DNA of 64,000 nt from Phytoseiulus persimilis (Eukaryota; Arthropoda; Arachnida; Mesostigmata; Phytoseiidae). Position 1 is the first letter of the stretch. Every line of letters starts with the position of its first letter. This document shows positions 49,376-61,998 of the stretch, in pieces. The translations under genes were made by a program, and so were the position numbers. A model generated the notes under the pieces. It did not search any database, was not told where the DNA came from, and was given only the letters and a program-made list of their open reading frames with translations. The stretch lies in NCBI GenBank assembly GCA_037576195.1, contig CM075104.1:8748775-8812774 (forward strand), in the 5' to 3' direction.

Positions 49376-49618
49376 TCTAGCTTTGTAAGTTCACCCAACG
49401 CATCGCTTGACAACCTCACCGGGAGGTTTTTTTTGCCTAGTCGCGACGTTGGTACGCGGCTCCGGTCGTCAAGTTCCTCCCCAGACCCTGTGGTCCGATG
49501 GGCAGCCAAGTAAGGACGCAGGTCTTTGAGGGAAGCGCGCGCGATTAATGTGAGGAGGTGTTTGACACGACCTCAACCTCGGAGCAGGTGGCAAGACGGC
49601 GCCGCCCACTTGAGATTT

Positions 49619-49981
49619 ATGGACGACTCTGCGTCAGCCAGACATTTTTCGCTGGTTTTCCCGAGCGTCCGACTTTTTTTCGGCGGTCAACACGACCGTC
49701 TTGTCCAAGCCAACACGATCCGCGTCGCTGAACGAAACTCAGGAGATTCCCGTTCTGTTTCGAGGGGAGCCCTGAGGTTTCGGGTTGATCGTCCGACTGC
49801 CGCTCGGGCTATCTCAGCCGGGGCAGAACGGATCCGCTGGAACAGAAACCTCTGTTCCGAATCCTCAAAGCGGCTCGGATTATATGATGGTCCTTACAGA
49901 TACCTCGCTGGTTCGGGAAGCGGAGTGAGTGAGTTATTCGGTCGGTTGGCTGGTCGCTTGGTGAGTTTGAAGAAGAGATGA
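49619..49981 (+). CDS. Candidate ORF, 120 codons, unknown function
   Basis: ATG 49619 to TGA, Arg- and Ser-rich but not repetitive (for example LVFPSVRLFFGGQHDRLVQA). It overlaps the end of a 214-codon minus-strand frame at 49809-50453 that has no ATG and contains two hydrophobic stretches. Strand choice is arbitrary. Confidence 0.12.
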   Translation: MDDSASARHFSLVFPSVRLFFGGQHDRLVQANTIRVAERNSGDSRSVSRGALRFRVDRPTAARAISAGAERIRWNRNLCSESSKRLGLYDGPYRYLAGSGSGVSELFGRLAGRLVSLKKR

Positions 49982-50433
49982 AATTCTTCGCGCTCAGACA
50001 GCTGCCGGCGACGGGTAGTTTGTCGACGTCTTCAAGAGAAAGCGGAGAATGGAGGATCCTGAGGAAAAGGAAAACGACGATGACGACGTTGGCGGCGGCG
50101 ACGGCGACGACGTCTACGGGAGACGCGGGGGAAGGATGAGCTGGGAGGCAGCAGGAAAGGAAACAGAGGAGAAGATGCAGGATAAAGAGGATGAGTGCGA
50201 GGGGGCGAGGAAATGAACCTGAGAGAGAAGGGGCGGGAGGAGGTGGACAACCCTCGTGTTTCTCTCGTGGCTCGCAATTGTCGGTCTTTGACGCGACGGC
50301 CGAAGCCGCCGTCGCGGATTCTTCGACGGGCTCAAGTTCAGACCAGACTAAGGCGTGTGTTGGAGGGGAGCCATTTATCTTAGTGGGGTGGAGAGCGGGG
50401 CTCAGGAGAAGGCTTCCTGAGTCTGTCTCCTGC

Positions 50434-50511
50434 CCGTTCGTTCGGTCGTTCACTCACTCACTCGCTCGCCCGCCCGCCCGCCTGCCTGCCCGTCTGCTTG
50501 CCTGCCCGTCG
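50434..50511. repeat. Long compound period-4 tract (TTCG, CTCA, CTCG, CCCG, CCTG)
   Basis: Nearly 80 bases of period-4 units that change gradually along the tract, as expected for slippage followed by point mutation. It inflates overlapping open frames, which read as repetitive Ala/Arg/Pro/Leu. Confidence 0.85.
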
Positions 50512-51375
50512 GGATGGGGGAGGGGGACTGGAATCAACTATCCCACCAAGCCGGCAGCGAGACGACGCACGGAGTGACCGACCGACGAGGAGAGAGACAG
50601 GACATCACTCAAACGCCATGCGACACATCTTCCGACCGATCCGAGCAACGGAAATTTATTGGCCAAGGAGCGAACCACGTCAAAAATTATTCTCCTTTTT
50701 CTTCGTCGTCGTCTTCCTTCTGCGGGTACCGCTGCGGCCGCTCTGAGGTGGTGCTGTAGCAAGAGACAGATACCCAGACGTCCAACCATCGGCTGCCGAG
50801 TCAGAGACCTTTTCCTTCACCTCTAGAGCTGTCCCTGGCTCACTGGCTGCTTGTTCTCCAACCGTCTACCCGAAGCATCGCTCGACTGGGCGATGGTCAT
50901 TTGTTCCCGAGAAACGATAATGGGTAACGATGGGGCAAGCAAAGCGGCCAGGGCGAACCAGCACGGGACTCAACGGGAAGAAACAGCGGGACGGCTGCAA
51001 ATAGGGAAAATATGGGACGGGGACTCATCGAGGGGTTGCAGCGGCGGCGGCAGCAGCTGCAAGATGAGGAGCACAAGGGCTCAAAGGGGCACGAGAAGGA
51101 GAAGGATATTAGATAATATCCGATGAACGATGGCTCTGCGCCACGATAACGTCACGACAACCTAAAAGACAGCATTAAGCAACCAAACCAACTGGGCGGA
51201 ATCGTCTTCTTCGACGAACTGCCGGACCTGAGGAGGACCTCCTGAACGGCTCTGGATATCACGTCATCGAGGAAGTCAAGTTCTCGCTCTTCTCCCGCAA
51301 CAGGGAACACCCTCTACCGCTTCCGGAATCAGCATCCCTTTCAGAACACTGCCGGCTGACGAACTTTCTAAACTT

Positions 51376-51774
51376 ATGCGTTTTGTCGCGATCGGGTTCT
51401 ATCGGGTCCTGCTCGCGATCGATCGAAACGGGCTCCACCGACCCCAGTGCCGCACGGCGCAACGAGCCGACGAGGAAATTCCAAGGTCGCGAAACCTTGA
51501 AGTTGATCCGTGTTTCGTTCCGATTGACAATCATGGACTCGAAAGTGGAGTGATCCTTCTGGGAGCCCGGATCCCTATGGAAAGCAGAATAACGGCCGCG
51601 TTATTCCTTGTACAGTCTGAGCAAGGACCTCCGCAAGCACCGCGCGAGACCTGGCCGCGAGCTCCGTTCCTGCACCACGAGAATCTTGCGTGGCATCGCG
51701 GTGAGTCGCAAACGAACTCTCCCGAACTCTGCGAGGCTCTGTGTTCTCAGAAAAATCGCATGCAGAGCTACTGA
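51376..51774 (+). CDS. Candidate ORF, 132 codons, or short exon inside it
   Basis: ATG 51376 to TGA, with varied residues. Within it, about 51620-51700, a pyrimidine-containing ...TTGTACAG acceptor-like site and a GCG|GTGAGT donor-like site bracket about 80 bases that are open in more than one frame. That could be a small internal exon instead. A 118-codon minus-strand frame overlaps. No domain is recognised. Confidence 0.13.
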   Translation: MRFVAIGFYRVLLAIDRNGLHRPQCRTAQRADEEIPRSRNLEVDPCFVPIDNHGLESGVILLGARIPMESRITAALFLVQSEQGPPQAPRETWPRAPFLHHENLAWHRGESQTNSPELCEALCSQKNRMQSY

Positions 51775-54700
51775 GGATTCGAATTCGTGGAGCTGGATAC
51801 GAATCAACTCTTGATTCGGTGATTCGGAAATACAGCGCTCGGACGGTCGACGAATTTCCGACAGACGCAAAGCGTCACTGTTTACGTCAATCATCACTGG
51901 TTGGGGAGATTTCTCAGGAAGGCCCAGACGTAGATTTGGACGAACCGACCGACACATAGAGTCTTCTCGGTGGTAACACGATGTGGGAAGTGTTTACTGC
52001 TGCTCATCGGGTGTCGAGCGATTGATCTCACCTCGTTCGCTCAGTCGCCGCTCAAAGCTGACGGAGGAGCATGCGCGGAGGAGTAGATGGAGGAGGCCGT
52101 TTAGCCAGCTCACTTACGGACGCTCGGCGTATGAGAGCTTATTTCGTTGCTAGCCAGTTTTTCTCCTCGCTGAGAATTCTTTCGGAATAGATGTAGGACC
52201 GGAGAGCTAGCTGGCTTGCTTGGAAGCAGCTTCGCACATCATCACTGTCAGAAGAACGCTCACTCAGTCAGGCGATGCTCAACCGAACCCTGACGACAAC
52301 GGATTTACTACTGAGCAAGCTCGCGACCGCGTCGATAGCTTTACTCGGTTGCTGGCTGGCTCGTTCGATTGCTCTCCCGGTCGATGGGAAACCCTTGGGA
52401 ACCAGCTCTCTGAACGTATCTCGCGGTGACGCCGAATCTTTTCGTCGATGGACTGCCGCGAAACGATTGAAAGTACGCGGGAATCCTCTACAGTACGCGA
52501 TGTCGGCTATTCGGCCTTGGCAGAACCGTGCTGCTGTTGAGGATGGGAGGGAGTGAGTCTTGGTTTCCAGGGGATGCTCTCACCTTACTGGATAATCATG
52601 TTCAGAGCCTTGGAGTTTGCATGATTTTTCGAAATTATTCCTTAAATGCCCGGGATCGATCCCCTGCGATGAGGGGATAATTTAGAAAAATCACCCAAAC
52701 TTCCAGGCTCTAACCATGTTATCGGTGGCAGGACAACGCTGGCAGCGGAACTGTGTCCATACCTTTCACCGCTGCCGTTTATGTTGCCAAAACACTCGTC
52801 GACCTGCTCCTCCAGAGATGAGCCTTTGTTAATGGGAACTGCCATTGTCAATGAGAATCAACTCTTTCATTGTCAAATCATCCTCGATATCGCGAACTAG
52901 AAAGGGTCGGTTCGTTAAGCTGGGTTGCAGATGACTCTACTGGAAAGTGAGACATCCGCGGAGCGTGTAGCCGCGTGCTCGCGCTCTCGGAGGGTGAATC
53001 GCTGTTTTGAACGCCATGTCATGTCGCCATGTCCGATGCATAATTCAGCACGCACATGTTCGTGATAATCCGTCCAGGCTCTGCGTTCAAAAAGGATTGT
53101 TTGAGAAGCCCTCTTCCGGGAACTGCAATGGAATCTTTCGATGCTTCCCTGACCAATAGTTGTACCGGCAGGCCATGAACGATGTGGGGAAGGGAAAGCA
53201 CGGGCTAGCTGAGTTTACGAGAATACAATACATCGACCGGTGCGTCGAATGTATCGAGTCCTTCTACTCAAAGTTGAGAGACTAGCTTGGTGCCCGCGAG
53301 CCTCGATGGGGGGACGGCGACGAAGGATGAAAATCAAGAAGGAAAAACGAGGAGCACGAGAAGGCAAGGCCAGAGAAGGAGACAGGAACATACTGATCCG
53401 GGATCTGACCACCGCGATAAGCTGACGTCCTCGGCCCGGCCTCTGAGCTGCGACTGATATATTTCTTTGGATCACGCCATCGAGACGAAAGACTGCTCTC
53501 AGGAAGACTTCTCCTTCAGGAGGATCCTCTCCCCCTTGCTGACTCGCTCCCTCTCGATCTGTTCTCTCACGAGTCAGTGTCGATATGCAGCCGCCGTTGA
53601 TGCGGCCGCTGCCGGCGCGCCACCACGACCAGCAGTCGATCACAAGAACAGAGCAGGGCCATTTACTCGGAGCTAGCTCGATGACTGGATGGATCGCATG
53701 AGAAAAAAACGCATACAAAAAATAACATGGATCACACAGCCGCGGGACAGCCGGGGATTACACTGGTCCACTACCATCTACGGCACGACTACCGACAAAC
53801 CTCCGCCTCACACAAGACGTTATTCCGAGAGCATTTCTTGTTGACTAACATTGGATGCTTTAAGTGTCCCTAACGTCTAGAATCTGCTTCCTTGCGAACC
53901 GCCTGACTCTTCCACGATTAGTTCCTCTTTCGAGGGACATTCACTCGAGGAACCCCGACTAGCCCACGAGGGCGCTTCTCTAATAATTCATCTACCTCAC
54001 GCGTATCCTGGATGGGATGGAGTTCGAGAAACGGTTCAAGATGCAGTGGCCATTCCACCGGGCCAACATCCCCGGGGTTCTCTGGAGCCTGAGGTCGAGT
54101 CCAATGGCCCCGATCGCCTGAACTCCGGGAGCCCGACTCGCTGCTGAATCATCGGAGAACTTTCGCTCCCGTTCGATGTAACACCCGGCTGGAAATGAAA
54201 TCCATCCATCCCATCACCGGCAATTTATAAATATGAGTTCATAAACCACACATTCATAGAGTCTGCATCTTACGTGCAGAAGTGGGCAGGTGTTCGATGA
54301 GAGCCAGAAAATTCCATGAAGTTGGCCTCAGGGCACTGTCAAGATTCCTCTTTAGTTGTTGTGAAAGCAAAAGATCCGTTCAGCCACAAGAAGTTTCCTG
54401 CAAAGTTTGATCCGCAATTTGTAACTTTACCGCAGACGATTCGAGGCGCTCATAAGACCAGAAGGGCACCCGTTTCAAGCTCGACGCTACTGAAACATAG
54501 TGCGCCATACATCAGATCTCGCGATGCGTATCCTCGGGTCCTAGTATACGACTTGGCCGCGACTACCGTCGATGATTCTCGAACTGGTGGAATCGGTTCA
54601 GGAGTTTCCGGGAAATTCTCGCCCTCGAAACGCGTAGAGGGTTGTCTCCGACAACGTTCTTGATGAAAAAAAAAAACGACGAGCGTAGTGGAGACACGAC

Positions 54701-56996
54701 AGGAGGCGGAGGAATTCGAAGTCTGCTCACGCTTACTGAGGGGTCTGGTCAGGATGATCGACTCTACCCGCTTCGACTCGCCAGTGGTGGCCAATGGGCT
54801 CTGAACGTTAAATGATAGCTTTGTTATCTCTGGATCTAACATAGTTTCACAGGGCAGTCAGGGGTTTCGCAGAGCTACGAATCCAAAACTGAGCTCCTGT
54901 TAGTGCCGGATGCTGTAATGGTTCTTGCTCTGTATGCAGGCTCCGTGTTTGTAATTGTCAAGAGGTAAAAATGGCCAACCCAAAAGGGCAAAGCGGGGAC
55001 TGACAGTGGAGCCGATGGAGTTTGAGGGAAAGTGGGGGGAGTCGGGGTCTGTCCCAGGTGCCCAAAGGCTTAGTCCGGTGGACATTGGCGGGGGGTGAGC
55101 ACGGAGTCAGGGAGGGGCGATTCGACAGCCAGTGCTTGAACAAAAGGCTATGAGAGATGTTATCGCGGTTCGCTATTAATGCTCTCTCCTAATTGCCGGC
55201 ATTTTGCTTGTTCGGAACAGGGAATACTCCTGGTCGGCTCCAAGGGTGAATCGGATCAAACCAGTCGCGTCAGCCGCGATGCTGCTCTTGCAGTGCGCAC
55301 AATGGGTGATCTTCCAAGGAAACTGGTTGCGACCTCGACGAGGGCCAGTGGCATGGATTGATTCCTCTGCTCGACATCGGACTGACGGTGGAGAACAACA
55401 GACCCTGGAGAAATTGCTCGAGGTCTGAGGGTGGAAGAGCTGTTGAACGAGTGAGATCATCTCGAGGGGATCGTCTCAGGTTCAGCCGTGCTGGAAAACC
55501 CACGAGCCTTCAAGTAGAGGTTCCGCCGCGCCCTCTGAAACTTTGTCCTGAAATGGGGTCAGTTAGTCATGACCACATTGCATCGTTTAAGAGAAACCGA
55601 GAGAGAACAACCGACAGCTATCGAGGTTCGGCAAGAGAAGCAGAGCAGCTCGGATTCTACGGAATTTAGATTGCGTGTTATTTATGATCTATTTAGCAAC
55701 GCGAGCTGCGTACCACTACGGTCAACCAAGTGCCTATCGACTAAAGTCCAGCACCGCAAGAGCAGGACCGAAAGCCAAGAGAGGACTTCACAGAGGAGTG
55801 CGTTGGAGATTAGAGCCAGTAGGTTGTCCAGTGGGTCCAGGCAACCTCTCGGAGGATTGGCTTGAGATCGGCCCGACCGCCCGCTCGCCCATCCTATCAG
55901 ATAACGACATCGTGTTTGACCGCTGGCATACAGCGACTGTTCGTCCTCAGACTCTGTTAACTGTTCATCCCCGGGGGGGTCGAATCGTTTCTTCGCGCGC
56001 GCGCTCTGGACGTCTATGTCGACGATTGGCGCCCGCGACCCCTCCCACCCCCCTCCTCGCTGTCACAATAATGTTCGTAACTGGTCAGCTCGCCAAAGCG
56101 GGATTGTGGTGGCAGTGATAGTAAGAGCAGAAGTGGCAAGGCATTATCGGCGAAGCGATGCATATCTCTGGAGTGGCGTCCACTTTTAATGCCTGATTAG
56201 GGAATCCAGGACCCTGCGGAAGAGAACTGCTTGCTTCAGCGGAGGAGAAAGATGAGTGCGAGGGAAGGAAGCTCGAAAAGTAGCAGAATAGACAATCACG
56301 CAGGAGTCCCACCAGTCGCGAGTTAAGCGCTTCCCTCGGACACAAAACAGAACTGCAACGATTCATGGCGGTTGTGGTATTGCACCTAAGTTTTACTCTT
56401 TTCCCCCTCTCCCCGATGTTGCTCGCGGAGCACTGTTCGGAACGCCATTTCGATCACGCTTCAAAGCTTGATATCCCGACTATGGGCGATCCGAACGAGA
56501 TAGCTTCGAAGGGTAGTAAGTACCGCGAGTTGTAAGTCCTAGGTTCACGGTGCACCGGTAACTCGGCGAATCCTCATCTCCCCCCCCCCCCCTTCCCAAC
56601 TCCCACTGTCCCCTGTAGGATCCAGTAAGATCCTCATGACATGTCCTTGATATGCAAAACTCCCTCTCCGCGGTTCTGTCCAGAATGGCACAAGAATGGC
56701 ACAGAATGACGAAGAGTGAGAGAGAAACTGTCACCGGCTCAATACTCTTCTCTCCCGGTTGGGCGGCGAAGCTTGGTGTTAGGATGGATGTGGCACCCAT
56801 GGATGTCCTTTTAGCAGCGGGGGAATAATGACTCCAGAGCTTCGCCATGATTCTTGTTCGCTGGCTTGTTGGCTGACTGGCAGTATGTTTGCTTGCCGCT
56901 ACTAATATTGCTACGGGAGCGGCAGTTCGAGCGTCGGCGGCTACAGTAAGTCGTTCATTTCCAGCCAGTGGCCTCATTCTCCTCTATCAGTTACAC
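51775..56996. other. No supported gene
   Basis: Short frames only. 53215-53718 on the minus strand is open for 167 codons without an ATG. 53720-54315 has no frame of note. A 12-base palindrome GGGATCGATCCC sits at 52652-52663, an expected chance occurrence. Confidence 0.55.
56580..56592. repeat. Poly-C run
   Basis: About thirteen consecutive C. Length in the assembly is uncertain. Confidence 0.85.
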
Positions 56997-57662
56997 ATGG
57001 CGCCTGATTTAGGAGCGATATTGTTGTCCTTACCAACAGATATCCTCCTGCCGATGGCGGCGGACATCTCGGTGGTGCCGACATGCCACCGAAGTCTAGT
57101 GGTTGGCTGGCTGCTTGCTTGCCTTCCTGCCTGCCCGGATGGCAGCCTGTCCGCTTGCCGTCGCGCAAGCCTGCCTGCTTGCCAGCCAGCCAGCCCGCCA
57201 ACGAGTAAGCAAGCAAAGCAAAGCGAAGCGAACAATGCCCTTAATGTCCTGGCAGGATATCCACTAGCGGGTGATTTAGAACATCTCAAGTGCACCACGG
57301 TCTCCACCTGTCTCTATCGGACGCCGACACCACTGCAACAGCAGCGGCGGCGGTGGTCCGCCCGCCCGCCCTTTTCTTTCCGAGAGAAGCTTCATCTTCT
57401 CTGCTGGTTGTTTGGATGGCTTTCATACTCTGATGCTGGCTCACTTCTTTTTCGCACGCCCAAACCAGGAGCCCCAACACCTCTTCGGGAAAGTATAGAA
57501 ATAACCAACAAAGTACGAGTGGATCGAGTGACAAGCACACCGAGAGACAGCTATGGACGAACCATTACACGGATCTCTGACCGCCACAAAGGAGTCCGCT
57601 CGCCGGCTGACCACAGTGACGTAGTTCGCGACGACGATTCCTTTCCAGGCCTCTACTATTGA
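56997..57662 (+). CDS. Candidate ORF, 221 codons, spanning a period-4 repeat
   Basis: ATG 56997 to TGA. The first 30 residues are hydrophobic (APDLGAILLSLPTDILLPM). Residues about 35-78 come from the period-4 tract and are Ala/Cys/Leu/Pro-rich. The last 60 are polar and coding-like (ESIEITNKVRVDRVTSTPRD). The frame is longer than expected by chance, but the repeat lowers stop density, which weakens that argument. No domain is recognised. Confidence 0.17.
   Translation: MAPDLGAILLSLPTDILLPMAADISVVPTCHRSLVVGWLLACLPACPDGSLSACRRASLPACQPASPPTSKQAKQSEANNALNVLAGYPLAGDLEHLKCTTVSTCLYRTPTPLQQQRRRWSARPPFSFREKLHLLCWLFGWLSYSDAGSLLFRTPKPGAPTPLRESIEITNKVRVDRVTSTPRDSYGRTITRISDRHKGVRSPADHSDVVRDDDSFPGLYY
57101..57232. 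repeat. Long degenerate period-4 tract with complementary ends
   Basis: The left part is built of TGGC/TTGC/CTGC units. The right part carries GCCA, AGCC and AAGC/AAAG units, the complement of the left units, so the two halves can pair as an imperfect hairpin. It encodes Cys/Ala/Leu/Pro-rich runs in several frames, which explains part of the long open frames over it. Confidence 0.75.
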
Positions 57663-59690
57663 GCCAAGTTGCGGCCTTGTCCCCGCCGGGGCTCCGTTTG
57701 CCTTGTTGTTCTCGCGAGCCCCCGCTGAAACCCGTGATTCAGACGAAACTCCCGATCTCAGAACGTCTGACTCTGAAATATGAGGAACGAACGGCTCGGT
57801 GGAATTGATGATCGGAGCGCATGAACAAACGATCCGAGCTATGAGGGAATCGGATGACTCCGATTTGTCGGATTGCTCTCGATGCGCAAAGATGAATAAT
57901 CTTCTTTTCGTTGTTCCTGAGCCCGTTCGCTCAAGTAATTGAGACGCATTGCCCTCCGAGACGACGCGTCATTCCTGCGGCACGAACGAGTCAAATACCC
58001 GTAAAATTCTCAAGAAGAGAAACACGCGGAACATGACATACGACAGAACACGCACGGATAGAACGATGTGACACCACAATGCGAGAGGAACGGCGGATGA
58101 AACAGCGGGAAAAAGAGGTTCGGGGGAGCACGACTCCGAAGGAAATTCACGATTGATTTGGGAAACAAATAAAAACATCCTCGTAGTTTTTCCCCCGGAA
58201 TCAGAGACCGCAGCGCTGTCTCAGGAATTACAAAATCAAGAACGATCAGTCATTTTCCGAGGCGAGTCAGGGCGACACTGAACGTCTCAGCAGAGCGGCG
58301 ACGAGGGATGTGAGGAACAAACTCCTTCCCCGGGATCGAATCGAGGATCCGAATGAAGTTCCCCTTCTCCATCACTCGGAGAGATCCCTGGATTTAGAAT
58401 ATAGGACGCTAACCAACCGAACAAGACAAGTAATGGCGCCCGCGAAAAAAGGTACCGAAGGATAGAGGAACCGATCGCATGGAGCTTGCTGTGGCCAGAA
58501 GGCACATAAGGAGCCAGAGATTTGAGCTTACCATTTGAAGAGTTCAATTTGCTGGGAGCAAAACGTTCCTATGCCACTTGTGACCGACAAATCGCCTGAA
58601 CGCCCCCGAATATTGACGTCATTAAGATGGTAACATCTGTTGCTCAGGATCCTCTCGTACTCTATCATCCGATTCACTCGTCTTTATGCTCCTGCTCGTC
58701 CTCTGCCTTCACCTTCTCCCGTTGTTACCCTCCTCGTCCGCCCGTCCACCGCTTGTAGTTTATGGCAGTGAGGTCGTAAGGCTCCGCGTGGACACTTGGT
58801 CATATCACTGGGTGTACGGAGCCTGCTTCGAGACGTTCGGGCGACTGCTATCTGAAAAGCCATATCCCAAAGCTCCGAACACTGCTCTGAAATAAGCGCG
58901 AGATCGACAAGGCTGTAAATCGACGCTCCGCTGCGTCGATTGAGCACACTATTCTCCACCGCGTTCAAGTGTTGCCACCGATGTTGTTGGGGCCAGGACT
59001 CTCACAAATACCTGATTGACGCCGTGGCGGTTCAATTCAGACACCAGAACAGCGATGCAAGTCTTCCGATTCTCTTTTGTCCTTCTTTCGTGTTTCCGCC
59101 GATCGGAATCTTGATACGAGTATCGATGTCGCAAGGATTGATCGGATCGAGGATTCAGACCATGGAATTCTGAATCAGAGTGAAATCTTAAGAGAAAAAG
59201 TTCTGAAACTGTCCTCTCTGAATGAAGTGTCGAATGCTCCGAACGCTCCCTCTTCGGATCTCCTCGCGCGAAGCTCTTGTTCTGGTTCTTCGCTTCTGAG
59301 TTTCTGATGTATGAGTTTATTCGTTTTCATAGCAATAATGCATACTCCATCAATCTATCCATGTATCCACCCATGAATTGATAGATGATGATTAACGCAT
59401 AATGCCTGAACATCGCAGGTCTAGTGATGACTCTGGGAGTGTCCTGAAGGCGATTGAGCGCAAAACTGACCTCGCCGCTCTTCATCTGTGGTCCAGTCGG
59501 TACGCCCATCGATTCTTGAAGAGGTCAACGACAACGACAGTTTAGCACCAATAACGATATTTCTTCAGAATGATCACCCAATGCATTGGCGCAGTCAACA
59601 ACCTTCATCTTCCACGCGAGATTCCTCTCGGGGACTCCGCTCCCATCGGTTCTCTCTCCCTCGCCGGGATACTGAAATGGATTATTGACC

Positions 59691-60035
59691 ATGTGTCGCG
59701 TCAATGAACTCGTGTTCGGGAAATTCAAACCGCCGCTTTTTGCATCGTGTGGATCGGTCCCCAGAACTTCACTGCACGCGTCCGATGGTCTCAACGGTCA
59801 TCGACAGCCCTCAGAAACTTCACAACTTTGGGCCTCGAGTTCCGTTCCGCCAGGTTCGGCGTTTGGAAATAACCAAGAGAATACTCTCGCAGCGGAGAGC
59901 CGACACCGATGGCGGCGGCCACGGCCGTCTGAGACAGCAGCGGCGGTGGCGTTTGCGGCAGCGACGGGACTCCCTCTGCCAAATCACGCCTTCGTTTCGG
60001 ATCAGTTAAGATTTATAACCTCCAATTACTATTAG
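59691..60035 (+). CDS. Candidate ORF, 114 codons, unknown function
   Basis: ATG 59691 to TAG. Varied N-terminal part (VNELVFGKFKPPLFASCGS), an Ala-rich stretch near residues 85-95, and a C-terminus ending LRFITSNYY. A second plus-strand frame (59704-60009) is open over nearly the same bases. Weak. Confidence 0.15.
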   Translation: MCRVNELVFGKFKPPLFASCGSVPRTSLHASDGLNGHRQPSETSQLWASSSVPPGSAFGNNQENTLAAESRHRWRRPRPSETAAAVAFAAATGLPLPNHAFVSDQLRFITSNYY

Positions 60036-60646
60036 TCTTCTCGAACCAAAAATTCAAGCAGTGCTGCAGCCGCCAACTATAAAGAGTATGAACGACGCAT
60101 CAAGGATCGGAACAGCGAAAGGACCGACTGATTGTGATGGCTGTCGGACTAACTGGCCGACTCGCCGACAAGTATATGGGGAACTTGAGCTTGATAAACA
60201 AGAACTGTGGCTCCACGTGTGTTCGTTGTCACGAGTTCCCAGTGAGCCTTGCATTTTTCACGTTTCTCGTCTCTCATGCTACGAACGCATCGTGTGATAT
60301 CGACCTGAGCAGTTCGACGAGAGGACGATGATCTGCTTGCCTCCCTGGCTATTGCACAGAAATATCTGTCTTTTTGTGCGCCCGGAATCGGGAGCGATAT
60401 GACACGGTTCCGAAACATATTTGCGGCCGTCGCTCCGAGGGAGGGACTATGGTTTCGTCTCAATTTTGTGATTTTTGAGAGCATGATCGGCTCATTCACG
60501 CAAAAATGGAAACATTCAGATTATTTATGATTATTACAGCCGATCGTGCTTCTCGCTCGGTTCCCGGCATCGGATCTGTCCGTGTATCCCCCTCCTCCTC
60601 TCGGTTTGATGACTTGCATTTTGTGTTTTGAGGTGGCGCGAGTCGT

Positions 60647-61066
60647 CTATCGCCCAGTCATCAGTTCAGCGATCGTTTTCGTCATTTCAGTCGTTTGAGC
60701 GCCTTCGTCATTCCGGGTAGTTTTCGCCATATTTCTCTCCTGCGAATATGAGAACCTCGGGAGACGGAGCTGCAGGATTCGGATAAGATCGGACGAGATG
60801 AATGGCTCGTTCAGACTTTCGTACGATACGTTCGCAATTACTCCGGGGTCTCTCGCAGAATGGCTCCGGGAAACTCCCGAATGAAGGAACGGAACAAAAA
60901 CCACAACGTCGCTGTGGAAGAATTTTAGGACATATATGTCGGAATGAGAAATTATGGAAGAGGCGCAAACAATCTGATTTGAAACGCGGGAGTCTCCCAG
61001 CGCGTTGCGGAGTCGCCGTCCAGGGTTACTTGTTTTACGACTTCTCAAAATTGCAACTCGCGACAT
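60647..61066 (-). CDS. Candidate ORF, 139 codons, unknown function
   Basis: Minus-strand frame from ATG 61066 to stop. Contains a hydrophobic stretch (LKFFHSDVVVFVPFLHSG) near residues 48-65, a varied middle (VSYESLNEPFISSDLIRILQ) and a polar C-terminus (DEGAQTTEMTKTIAELMTGR). Reads more like protein than most frames here. An 88-codon plus-strand frame overlaps it. No domain is recognised and no splice evidence is clear. Confidence 0.2.
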   Translation of the reverse strand: MSRVAILRSRKTSNPGRRLRNALGDSRVSNQIVCASSIISHSDIYVLKFFHSDVVVFVPFLHSGVSRSHSARDPGVIANVSYESLNEPFISSDLIRILQLRLPRFSYSQERNMAKTTRNDEGAQTTEMTKTIAELMTGR

Positions 61067-61998
61067 AAGGAGAGGACGAGGCGTTGATAAAAAAAAATGC
61101 GAATGACATAAATTTTCGGTCAAATAGGCTGACCAGGAATTGATAAAGATTTTATCGCTTGGGAAATAAAATCAAATTGGCCGCAGCCTAGAGACGAGGG
61201 CCTCGGAAAACGTTCGCGAACCCATTTTTCTGTCAAATCTCGCGAGTGTGTGCAAATTGTACTGGTGGATGTGTCCGGCGTTGATGGCCTCCTGCGCGGC
61301 ATCGACACAGTACGATTTATGCACCAGCTTCCGACCGACAACATCGTGCAACACTGTTAACTTCATGAACACTCGCGCGAACGAACCCGCGCGCAGTATT
61401 TCATCACGGGAATCGACGGAGACAAATATTTACGGCTCTCCGGTTCTATCTTGATCATCATCGACGCCTTGACTTCGCGTGAGGTTACTCGGAAAAACTT
61501 GAGTCTTGACTGTCTTGAGGCGTCGAGCCACGGCACCAAAGTTGTCTCCAGAAGCCGCAATCGCTTGGCTCATCGATAAGCCTAGTTTCGACCGTTCGTT
61601 TTCGATTCTGGCAAGAACCTGGGGGCGTTAGCACTCAAGCTCATAATCAGCATTCATTCGAGCCCCTATGAATAATAACAGAGAAACCAATGCTTCTCGT
61701 TTCCCTTTACTCCTTTGAATTATATCCGAGACATGAGAATACGTTTCTGGGAAACAGGGATGGTACTCACGTGTATTTGCTGAAGAAAAATTTCGATTGC
61801 CCAGACAGTCCCAGAGACACCTTCCACCCTAAAGAGGTGTCCCAAATCTCTGATCGCGGTGTTCTCCTATTTTCAGATCTCAAATCGTTCGCACCCGTTC
61901 AGCACCAGAACGATCGACCGCCGTTTCAAAAGCATTACGGAGGAATCACAACTTGACGATGTGACAGGGGTATTCACTGCTGTTATATCATTTTCGCC

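Noticed and set aside
49809-50453. 214-codon minus-strand frame with two hydrophobic stretches
   Set aside because: Begins inside a period-4 repeat, has no ATG, and the hydrophobic runs come from pyrimidine-rich low-complexity DNA.
51620-51700. Residues LSKDLRKHRARP, recalling ribosomal protein L26
   Set aside because: Only about seven residues match and upstream and downstream sequence does not continue the similarity.
52652-52663. Palindrome GGGATCGATCCC
   Set aside because: Twelve-base palindromes are expected many times by chance in 64 kb.
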